Positions 30,704-37,323 of a DNA stretch of 64,000 bases are shown piece after piece. The DNA is from Burkholderiaceae bacterium. GTDB taxonomy: Bacteria; Pseudomonadota; Gammaproteobacteria; Burkholderiales; Burkholderiaceae_C. Each line of letters starts with the position of its first letter. Position 1 is the first letter of the stretch. The notes beneath the pieces are model-generated. The model was not told where the DNA came from, ran no database searches, and was given only the letters and a program-made list of their open reading frames with translations. The position numbers were made by a program, and so were the translations under genes. The stretch spans positions 1 to 64,000 of the forward strand of contig JAUYTN010000018.1 of assembly GCA_030695205.1 (NCBI GenBank), in the 5' to 3' direction.

Positions 30704-32040
30704 GAGAGTGGGTCCTTGCGAATAAAGAATAGGTAGAGAAGGCTGCCTGCGGCCAGCTTGAGCACACAGGGCAGCAGCCCATAGGCCAATGACAGCGCCT
30801 GCACACCGGCGACATCGGTCTGGCCGGGCACATAGCCCAGCCAGGCCAGCAGCGGCAGGGCCAGCCCGGCCGCGAGCGCCAGATTCAGCTTGGTGGCAAA
30901 ACTCCACCAGCCCAGGTAAGCCCCTTCGCGGCGGCCGCGGTGGCCCACCTCGTGGATGAGCCCGTTGAGCAAGGCAGGGGGCAACACCAGGTCGGCCCCC
31001 AACGCCGCACCGGAGAGCACACACACCACCACAAAGGCCAGCGTGTCGCCCGCGCCCAGCGTCAGCACCCAGCTAAACACCGCCACCGACAGTCCCATAC
31101 CCAGCGCCCAGGTGCGGGCCAGCCCCCAGCGGCCCACCGCGCGCAGCCACAGGCCAATGGCCAGCGCTGCACTCACAAAGTAGCTGCCCAGAAACAGCGG
31201 CTGCCACGCCGCGGGGGCCTGCAAGCGGTCCTGAATGAAGAACAGCACCAGGGTGGCGGGCACCGCACTGGCCATGCCGTTGAGCACGTACACCGCCAGC
31301 AAGCGGCGAAACACCGGCTGCGCCAGCGGCACGCGCATCGCCTGCCAGGTGGCGCGAAAATCCAACAGCCTGCCCGCTGGCGCGTCGGCGGGGGTTGCGG
31401 GGTCAGGGCGTTGGCCATCGGGCACCACCGCACCCCGCCAGGCCCACCACGCGACGGCCAACGCCAGGCCCAGTGCCACCACCAGCGCGGGCAGACCGGC
31501 CGCTGTGGGCAGCACCGACGCCACCACCACGCCACACAGGCCCAGACCTTCGCGCCAGCCCACCACCCGCGCCCGCTGGGATGCCGTGCCGCCCAGGCGC
31601 GCCGCCCACGCCTGGTGGGCCACCGTGAGTACGCTGAAGGCAAGGTAGGTGGCCACCAGCGCCACCGCCGACCACACCAGCACCGCCGTAGGTCGCCCAG
31701 CCAGGCCAGACCACGGAAAGAACACTGCGACAAAGCCCGCCAGCAATAGCAAAGATGCCAGCAAAGACATGCGTGAAGTCGTCTTTTGGTATGTATTTTT
31801 TCCACCGCCCCACCCATCCACCCAGTGGCCCACCCAAGGGTCGACCACCGCGTCGACCAGACGCACCAGCAGCAGCAGGATGCCCAGCGCCGCCAACGGC
31901 ACGCCCCACTCGGCGGCCATGTGGTGCGGCCAGAGCACATACAGCGGCAAGGCCACAAACGCCAGCGGGAACCCCATGAGGCCATAGCGCAGGCCTTGCA
32001 CCCAGCCACGCGGCCCTTCAAAGGCAGCGGCTGCAGACAT
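30682..32040 (-). CDS. MFS transporter of the sugar/cation symporter (GPH) type
   Basis: A 12-helix carrier of 452 residues. The N-terminal half has the GPH-like DAVVDPWVGHWVDGWGG loop after helix 2, and the second half has VLPPALLNGLIHEVGHRGRREG. Start at ATG 32040; a GTG at 32046 that forms a GTGA overlap with the preceding gene is equally possible. It sits between the chalcone-isomerase-like protein and the DUF3833 lipoprotein in one coupled string. The substrate is not a safe inference; the operon suggests a lipid precursor or a stress metabolite. Confidence 0.87.
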   Translation of the reverse strand: MSAAAAFEGPRGWVQGLRYGLMGFPLAFVALPLYVLWPHHMAAEWGVPLAALGILLLLVRLVDAVVDPWVGHWVDGWGGGKNTYQKTTSRMSLLASLLLLAGFVAVFFPWSGLAGRPTAVLVWSAVALVATYLAFSVLTVAHQAWAARLGGTASQRARVVGWREGLGLCGVVVASVLPTAAGLPALVVALGLALAVAWWAWRGAVVPDGQRPDPATPADAPAGRLLDFRATWQAMRVPLAQPVFRRLLAVYVLNGMASAVPATLVLFFIQDRLQAPAAWQPLFLGSYFVSAALAIGLWLRAVGRWGLARTWALGMGLSVAVFSWVLTLGAGDTLAFVVVCVLSGAALGADLVLPPALLNGLIHEVGHRGRREGAYLGWWSFATKLNLALAAGLALPLLAWLGYVPGQTDVAGVQALSLAYGLLPCVLKLAAGSLLYLFFIRKDPLSCNAANS

Positions 32041-32042
32041 GC

Positions 32043-32726
32043 TCACGCCGCCCGCCCGAGCAGGCCCTGGCGCATGCGCGGCTCCGATGTGGCCGCCGAC
32101 AGCCAGATGCCAAAAAACAGCGCCGAAAACGCCGGGTCTGCCACGTCGCCCAAGGGGCGGCCATTCAGACGAAAAGCGGCCCCCACGCCGGGGCGGTGCA
32201 GGCCGGTCAGACGGTCGCCTTTGGCCACGTCGGGAAACAGGGTCTGCATGCGGGCCAGCCAGGCTGGGCCACGGGCGGGGTCGAAACCGGGCAGCGCCCG
32301 CATCTCGTCCAGTGAGCGTTGGGCGATGCGCTGACCCACCAGCGAGCGCAGGTACACCAGCTCCAGCGCCAAGGGATGGTGCTCGAAACGCTCGGGCTCA
32401 AAACCGGGGCGTACCCACAGGCGTGCGTCGTACACCTCCATCCCGAAGAAGCGCAGCTTGGCCTGGCCCAGCAGCTGGGCACCGGGCAGGTCGGCATCGG
32501 GCACGTCGGCGGTGGGCACAGACAGCGGCGAGGGCTGTGCCTGCGGCGACAACAGGTTCGGAGCCTGAACGGGAGTTTGGGCCCAGGCGACCAGGTTGCC
32601 TGTGGCGAGCAGCGCCCCGCCTGCGGCTTGCACCACCACCGTGCCCATCGCCCGCAAGGCCTGGCGGCGGGAGGGAATGGCCGGGTTTACCCCGTCAGCG
32701 GGGCGGCAAGAGGTCGGTGGTGCCAT
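32043..32726 (-). CDS. Chalcone-isomerase-like exported protein
   Basis: The 227-residue protein starts at ATG 32726 and has an exported N-terminus with SRRQALRAMG followed by a hydrophobic stretch, a possible Tat-type signal. The mature domain resembles the bacterial chalcone-isomerase-like group (LRFFGMEVYDARLWVRPGF, LVYLRSLVGQRIAQRSLDEM, FSALFFGIWLS). It follows the CFA-synthase-like gene by 20 bases and overlaps the MFS start region. Members of this group recur in fatty-acid/singlet-oxygen clusters, role unknown. Confidence 0.82.
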   Translation of the reverse strand: MAPPTSCRPADGVNPAIPSRRQALRAMGTVVVQAAGGALLATGNLVAWAQTPVQAPNLLSPQAQPSPLSVPTADVPDADLPGAQLLGQAKLRFFGMEVYDARLWVRPGFEPERFEHHPLALELVYLRSLVGQRIAQRSLDEMRALPGFDPARGPAWLARMQTLFPDVAKGDRLTGLHRPGVGAAFRLNGRPLGDVADPAFSALFFGIWLSAATSEPRMRQGLLGRAA

Positions 32727-32746
32727 GGTGTCGGTCCGGCTGGCTG

Positions 32747-34072
32747 TCAGAGCGGCTTGCGCAGGGTGAACTGCACCACGTCGGTGCTCCCCTCGGCAAA
32801 AGCTGCTTCGCACACCGCGAGGTAGTAGGTCCAGATGCGCATGAAGCGGTCGTCAAACCCCAGCGCACGCACCCCCGCCTCGGCCTGCACAAAGCGCTGG
32901 TGCCACCACGCCAGGGTGTGGGCGTAGTCCTGGCCAAAGGCCAGCTCGTCCACCACCTCCAGCCCGGCGGCCCGAGCCTGGGCGCGGAAGGCGCTCGGGC
33001 TGGGCAGGCAACCACCCGGAAAGATGTACTGCTGGATGAAGTCGGTCGAGCGCACATAGCGGTCAAAGAGCCGGTCGTCGATGGTGATGGTCTGAATACA
33101 CGCCCGCCCGCCCGGCTTGAGCAGGCGGTTCACCGTCTGAAAATAGGTGGGCCAATAGGCCTGACCCACCGCTTCCACCATCTCGATGGAGCAAATGGCG
33201 TCAAAGGGCTGGTCGGACGTGGTCACGCCGATGTCGCGGTAGTCCTGCAGCCGCAGGTCGGCGTGCACGCTGGGCGGGGCAAGCGATGCGCCAGTGGCAG
33301 GCGGTGCAGCGGTGGCGTCCAGGGTGGGCACACCCAGCGCCTCCAGGCGTTGGCGGGCCCAGGCCAGTTGCTCAGTGGACAGGGTCACACCCACCAGGCT
33401 CGCCTGGCATTCGGTGGTGGCCATTTCGGCCAGCGCACCCCAGCCGCAGCCAATTTCGAGCACCCGGTCGCCGGGTTGCACATGGGCCATGCGCAGGGCC
33501 CGGCGCACCTTGGCCCGTTGCGCGTCCTCCATAGACCCGGTGCCTGGCTCAAAGACGGCCGACGAATAGTTCATGGTGCTGTCCAGCCACTGGGCATAGA
33601 AGGCATTGCCCAGGTCGTAGTGGGCGTGGATGTTTTTGCGCGCATTGGCCTTGGAGTTGCGGTTGAGCAGGTGGCGCAGGCGGTGGCCCAGCTGGCCCCA
33701 CCAGCGGCCATAAATGGCGTCTTCCATGGCCAGGCGGTTGCGCAGGCACAGGCGCAGCAGGGGCACGAGTTGGGGCGTGCTCCAGTCCCCGGCCATGTAG
33801 GCCTCGGCAAAACCGATGTCACCCGACTTGAGCACCTGGGCGCACATGCGCCAGTGGTGGATGTGCAAGGTGGCACTGGGCTCATGCGCCAGTGCCGTGC
33901 CATGGCGGCTGTGGCTGCCGTCGGGCCACTGCACATGCAAGGTGCCGTGGGTCATGCGCTGCAGCAAGGCCAGCAGGGTGCGGGCCGCAGCGGGCGCACC
34001 GCGCAGTGCAGGCAGAGGCAGTGCGTGGTGCTCGGGCGCACGGGAGGCAAAGGTGTTGAGATGGGTTGTCAT
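32747..34072 (-). CDS. Cyclopropane-fatty-acid-synthase-like methyltransferase
   Basis: SAM-dependent enzymes of this family methylate unsaturated acyl chains in membrane phospholipids. The 441-residue protein has the N-terminal SCP2-like part, the NSKANARKNIHAHYDLGNAFY segment read as two blocks, the SAM motif VLEIGCGWGALAE, the active-site ICSIEMVEAVG and QYIFPGGCLPS. It is longer than E. coli Cfa by about 60 residues, with an Ala/Pro insert after the SAM motif. In Rhodobacter-type clusters such enzymes start methyl-furan fatty acid synthesis; the product here cannot be told from sequence. Confidence 0.9.
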   Translation of the reverse strand: MTTHLNTFASRAPEHHALPLPALRGAPAAARTLLALLQRMTHGTLHVQWPDGSHSRHGTALAHEPSATLHIHHWRMCAQVLKSGDIGFAEAYMAGDWSTPQLVPLLRLCLRNRLAMEDAIYGRWWGQLGHRLRHLLNRNSKANARKNIHAHYDLGNAFYAQWLDSTMNYSSAVFEPGTGSMEDAQRAKVRRALRMAHVQPGDRVLEIGCGWGALAEMATTECQASLVGVTLSTEQLAWARQRLEALGVPTLDATAAPPATGASLAPPSVHADLRLQDYRDIGVTTSDQPFDAICSIEMVEAVGQAYWPTYFQTVNRLLKPGGRACIQTITIDDRLFDRYVRSTDFIQQYIFPGGCLPSPSAFRAQARAAGLEVVDELAFGQDYAHTLAWWHQRFVQAEAGVRALGFDDRFMRIWTYYLAVCEAAFAEGSTDVVQFTLRKPL

Positions 34073-34138
34073 GGGCGGTTCAGGACAGAGGCAAAACAGA
34101 GTCAACAAACGGTGGAGGCCACAGCCCTGGTGCAGCGA

Positions 34139-34154
34139 GTCACCCGCAGGTGAC
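34139..34154. other. Small hairpin between the DUF1365 and methyltransferase genes
   Basis: GTCACC and GGTGAC form a perfect 6-bp stem with a 4-base loop in the 99-base gap, the largest gap between coding regions of this operon. No T-run follows. It could be an RNA-processing or pausing site; it may be chance. Confidence 0.3.
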
Positions 34155-34171
34155 CAGCCTCGCCTGGGGCA

Positions 34172-34942
34172 TCAGCGCGTCAGAAACTGGGCAGGTGGTT
34201 CGGGCTTGCGGAAAAAGCGCACCCGCTTCGTCCACAGCTGGGCCGCCTGCCAATGGATGCGGGCCACCACGCCCAGCGTCATCGCGGGGTACTGCCACAG
34301 GGCACGGCGCTGGCTGGCGGGGGTCAGGGGTTGCAGTTGCCCGCTCACGCTGGTTTGCAGCAGCGGGCCGTCGGCATCGGACAGGTCCACCCTGGCCACC
34401 AGCCGCTCGGGCTCGCGGGAGCGCATGAACACAAAGTGGTAGTCGCCCTGCACCTGGCAAAACGGCGACACATGGAACACCTTGCGCGCCTGGGCCGGGT
34501 GGCCGTAGCGCGGCTGCTCCAGCAGATAGCAGTGGCGCTCGCCAAAGGTGTTGTTGACCTCGGCCACCACCGCCGCGAGGCTGCCATCGGGCGCATGGCA
34601 GTGCCAGAAGCTCACCGGCTTGAAGGTGTGCCCCCAGACCCGCGGGTAGGTGTGCAGCCACACCTCACCCGTGGCACCGTGCACGCCCTCGGAGGCCAGC
34701 AAATCGTCCAGCCAGGCCAGGGCGTCGGCGCGGCCATCGCCGTGGTCGGCATCGAAAAAGCTCAAGCCCGCCCAGCGGTTGCGGGCCAGGTGGCCGTTGC
34801 CATGTGCCCGCAGGCTGCGCATGGGCAGCATCAGGAAGTAGTTGCCGTAGGCGAATGCGTGCCGGGTGGGACGCAAGCGGGTGTGGCGCACCTGGCCAAA
34901 GCCAACCATGGCCACGGCGGGGCTGGTGGCTTGAGCACCCAT
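34172..34942 (-). CDS. DUF1365 family protein
   Basis: The 256-residue protein has the DUF1365 hallmarks: GQVRHTRLRPTRHAFAY, YFLMLPMRSL, LLHTYPRVWGHTFKPVSFWHC (here WLHTYPRVWG then FKPVSFWHC) and VAEVNNTFGERHCYLL. Function is unknown, but it is nearly always next to a FAD-dependent oxidoreductase and a CFA-synthase-like enzyme. Its ATG shares one base with the oxidoreductase stop (TGATG), so translation is coupled. Confidence 0.9.
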   Translation of the reverse strand: MGAQATSPAVAMVGFGQVRHTRLRPTRHAFAYGNYFLMLPMRSLRAHGNGHLARNRWAGLSFFDADHGDGRADALAWLDDLLASEGVHGATGEVWLHTYPRVWGHTFKPVSFWHCHAPDGSLAAVVAEVNNTFGERHCYLLEQPRYGHPAQARKVFHVSPFCQVQGDYHFVFMRSREPERLVARVDLSDADGPLLQTSVSGQLQPLTPASQRRALWQYPAMTLGVVARIHWQAAQLWTKRVRFFRKPEPPAQFLTR

Positions 34943-36327
34943 CAGACAGCCGCTCCCGTCGGCGCTGCCACTCCGGTTTCGGCCAGCAGCTCGCGAGCCA
35001 CCGCCAGACCGGATTTGAGGCCGTCTTCATGGAAGCCATACCCCGTCCAGGCACCACAAAAGTAGGTGTGCTGCTCGCCCTGCAGCTCAGGCACACGGGC
35101 CTGGGCCCGAATAGCGGCGACGTCAAACACCGGATGGGCATAGCTGTAGTCGCCCAGAATCTGCGCCGGGTCGATGTCGCGCACCGGGTTGAGCGACACC
35201 ACCACCGGCTGTTGCCATGGCAGCGGCTGCAGCCGGTTGATGAGGTAATGCAGGCACACCCGCGACTGCTCGCGCCCGCCGTGGGCAGCGCGTTCGTAGT
35301 TCCAGGCGGCCCAGGCGCTGGGCTCGCGGGGCAGCACCGATGCATCGGTGTGCAGCACGGCCCGGTTGGGCTGGTAGCGGATAGCCCCCAACACCGCCGC
35401 CTCGGTCGGCGTGGGCTGGGCCAGCAGGGCCAGGGCCTGGTCACTGTGGCAGGCCAACACCACCTTGTCGAAGCGCTCCTGGCCGCGGGCGGTCACCACC
35501 GTGGCACCGGTGGCATCGCGCAGCACCGCCAGCACGGGGGTGTTCAGGCGGGCATCGGACACACTGGCCAGGATGCGGTCCACATAGTGCCGCGAGCCAC
35601 CGCGCACGGTGAACCACTGGGGGCGGTGGCTGACCTGGATGAGGCCATGGTTGTGGCAAAAACGCACCAGCGTGGCCACAGGAAAGCGCAGCATCTGGTC
35701 GGTGGGGCAGCTCCAGATGCAGCCCAGCATGGGGAGCAAATACCAGTCCCTGAAGCTGTCGCTGTAGCGCCGCGCCTGCAAAAAGTCGCCCAGCGGCTGC
35801 ATGAGGCGCTCGGCCAGGGCGGGGTCTTCCAGGCCGCGCGCCAATTCGGTGGCCTCGCGGTTGAAGCGCACCAGATCGGCGAGCATGCGCCAGAAGCGGG
35901 GGTTGAGCAGGTTGCCGCGCTGGGCAAACACGGTGGACAGGCTGGTGCCGCTCCACTCCAGCGGGCCACGCCCTGCGCGCGCTGCACCAGGCACCTGCAC
36001 AGAAAAGGACATGTCCGACGCAACCACCTCGACACCCAGCTGGGCGAACAGCGCCAGCAGGTTCGGGTAGGTGCGTTCGTTGAGCACCAGAAAGCCGGTG
36101 TCTACGCCGTGTGTGACGTTACCTTCAGGGGTGGGCAGGGTGACATCCACCGTGTGGGCATGGCCGCCAAAGTGGCTGTCTGCTTCCAGCAGGGTGACTT
36201 CGGCCAGCCCGCGCAGAGAGTGGGCCACCGCCAGGCCCGCCACGCCTGAGCCCACCACCGCCACCTTGAGTGGCCGGTGTGAGCCGCCCGCAGCACCTGC
36301 GGGGGGAAAAACCGGGTCAGCGTACAT
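34942..36327 (-). CDS. FAD-dependent amine-oxidase-like oxidoreductase
   Basis: First gene of the eight-gene operon. The 461-residue flavoprotein has the Rossmann motif VAVVGSGVAGLAVAHSL (about residues 21-37), the ribose-binding Glu in TLLEAD, and the C-terminal FAD segment CGAWTGYGFHEDGLKSG. It belongs to the NAD/FAD-binding 'amine oxidase' group found with DUF1365 and CFA-synthase genes, where desaturase-like acyl-chain oxidation has been proposed. Start at ATG 36327 (MYADPVF); the longer frame reads through a purine-rich leader. Confidence 0.88.
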   Translation of the reverse strand: MYADPVFPPAGAAGGSHRPLKVAVVGSGVAGLAVAHSLRGLAEVTLLEADSHFGGHAHTVDVTLPTPEGNVTHGVDTGFLVLNERTYPNLLALFAQLGVEVVASDMSFSVQVPGAARAGRGPLEWSGTSLSTVFAQRGNLLNPRFWRMLADLVRFNREATELARGLEDPALAERLMQPLGDFLQARRYSDSFRDWYLLPMLGCIWSCPTDQMLRFPVATLVRFCHNHGLIQVSHRPQWFTVRGGSRHYVDRILASVSDARLNTPVLAVLRDATGATVVTARGQERFDKVVLACHSDQALALLAQPTPTEAAVLGAIRYQPNRAVLHTDASVLPREPSAWAAWNYERAAHGGREQSRVCLHYLINRLQPLPWQQPVVVSLNPVRDIDPAQILGDYSYAHPVFDVAAIRAQARVPELQGEQHTYFCGAWTGYGFHEDGLKSGLAVARELLAETGVAAPTGAAV

Positions 36328-36570
36328 GGCCAACCCCGGCGGAAGAAAAAAGAGCCGCGCAGCGCCCCCGGACGAACAAGGGAGGGAGGGAGGAGGAGGA
36401 GAACCGCCCGTGGATTTCAGCCCGGCAGAGGCCGGCCTGGCTGCGCAACTCAAACAAACCGTTCAAAGGCCCCTGGCTGCGGCCACCGGGCCGACGCCGC
36501 ATGGGCGATGAGTGGGTATGGAGCCGGTGTCGGACACAAAAGTTCCACATAAAACGCCTTCAAACAATGG

Positions 36571-36593
36571 GACCAAATAATTACCGATTGGTC
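36571..36593. promoter_or_regulatory. Inverted repeat GACCAA-N11-TTGGTC, candidate operator of the lipid operon
   Basis: Perfect 6-bp arms in a locally AT-rich stretch, about 245 bases before the FAD oxidoreductase gene and over the predicted transcription start of the candidate promoter at 36596-36626. A MerR-type (LitR/CarH) or other repressor is possible; nothing in the window identifies it. Confidence 0.4.
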
Positions 36594-36595
36594 GC

Positions 36596-36626
36596 ATTAT
36601 GAGACTTGCGTTCTTGATTTCGACAA
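36596..36626 (-). promoter_or_regulatory. Candidate promoter of the lipid-modification operon
   Basis: On the minus strand TTGTCG (36626-36621) and CATAAT (36601-36596, 5 of 6 to the -10 consensus) are 19 bases apart. Such a long spacer is typical of MerR-family-controlled promoters. No convincing sigma-E/ChrR-type TGATCC...TAAGA pair is visible. Confidence 0.35.
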
Positions 36627-36637
36627 ATTGGTTTTAT

Positions 36638-36665
36638 CAAAGCCCCTGACTTTTGAGGGGCTTTG
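36638..36665 (-). terminator. Hairpin terminator after the rhomboid-family gene
   Basis: A perfect 10-bp stem CAAAGCCCCT/AGGGGCTTTG encloses an 8-base loop. It lies 29 bases after the stop of the minus-strand rhomboid-family gene. The following bases are only weakly T-rich (GATAAAACC). The symmetry would let it act in both directions. Confidence 0.65.
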
Positions 36666-36694
36666 CCAGCAGGGGAGGCCCAACGCACAGACTC

Positions 36695-37297
36695 TCAGCG
36701 CGAGGGCACCCAGTGCATCCAGGGGTGCCTCCTGAGGGTCAGCCCTGCGGCCACCAGCCCCACCGCAGCACCCGCCAGGTGGGCCGCCTGCACGATGGAC
36801 ATGTCACTGGCATCGCTCCACACCACCGGCCAATGCCATGCGCCCTCCAGGCCCAGTTTGGTGGCCAGCCCCAGCAGCAGCATGCCACCCCAGCGCTGGG
36901 CCTTGCGGATGCGCATCTCGCCCAGCACCAAGTGCAGGCCCACAATGGCCACCGCGGCATGCACCAGCCCCGACAAACCTGCGTAGTGGCCAATTTGCGG
37001 CCACAGCGGCAGGCACAGCACCATCAGGGGCCAGCTCAGCAGCCAGGCCGCACCCGCCCCCGCATGGGGCTTGAGCAGCCAGGCCATGGCCGCCAGCGCA
37101 CCCACGGCCAGCTGGTTGCCAATCAGGTGCGGGGTGTTCATGTGGACCCAGGCCGATGTCCACAGCGTCCAGGGGCGCTGTACCCAGTGGTCTGCGCGCC
37201 AGGTGGCCTGCCAGGCCAGGGGGTCACCCGCCCACCACACCAGCATGCTGGCCACCGCATGCAGCATGCACAGCGCCAACCAGAGCTTGGACCGCAT
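36695..37297 (-). CDS. Rhomboid-family intramembrane serine protease (rhombosortase-like)
   Basis: The 200-residue protein has about six hydrophobic segments and the rhomboid catalytic pattern: HMNTPHLIGNQ in an early helix, the nucleophile Ser in YAGLSGLVHA, and a later His in AAHLAGAAVG. Short compact rhomboids of this type in betaproteobacteria are often rhombosortases, which cut proteins bearing C-terminal sorting signals. No sorting-signal protein is visible nearby. It follows glnE by 26 bases. Confidence 0.8.
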   Translation of the reverse strand: MRSKLWLALCMLHAVASMLVWWAGDPLAWQATWRADHWVQRPWTLWTSAWVHMNTPHLIGNQLAVGALAAMAWLLKPHAGAGAAWLLSWPLMVLCLPLWPQIGHYAGLSGLVHAAVAIVGLHLVLGEMRIRKAQRWGGMLLLGLATKLGLEGAWHWPVVWSDASDMSIVQAAHLAGAAVGLVAAGLTLRRHPWMHWVPSR

Positions 37298-37323
37298 GGA
37301 ACCCGACTGCGCCGCGCCCGGTG

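Larger units (their letters stand above)
36328..36694. other. Intergenic region upstream of the lipid-modification operon
   Basis: These 367 bases hold no convincing gene on either strand. From the operon side they contain: a homopurine tract with GGGAGGGAGGGAGGAGGAGG character (about 36379-36402), an inverted repeat GACCAA-N11-TTGGTC (36571-36593), a candidate promoter (36596-36626), and a bidirectional hairpin (36638-36665) that ends the rhomboid-glnE transcript. A 110-codon plus-strand frame (36270-36602) and a 77-codon minus frame look spurious. Confidence 0.6.

Noticed and set aside
31740..31800. Possible further copy of the AT-rich repeat in the MFS gene
   Set aside because: Only scattered agreement (ATAGC, GCGT, TTTTGG); not convincing without a profile score.
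32039..34153. 704-codon plus-strand frame across the chalcone-isomerase-like and methyltransferase genes
   Set aside because: Antisense shadow with Arg/Gly/Pro-rich translation.
36379..36402. Homopurine GGGAGGGAGGGAGGAGG tract as a G-quadruplex
   Set aside because: Only three full G-triplet runs; weaker than the tract at 29188-29208.
36270..36602. 110-codon plus-strand frame in front of the lipid operon
   Set aside because: It runs through purine-rich and AT-rich non-coding sequence with biased composition; no domain seen.
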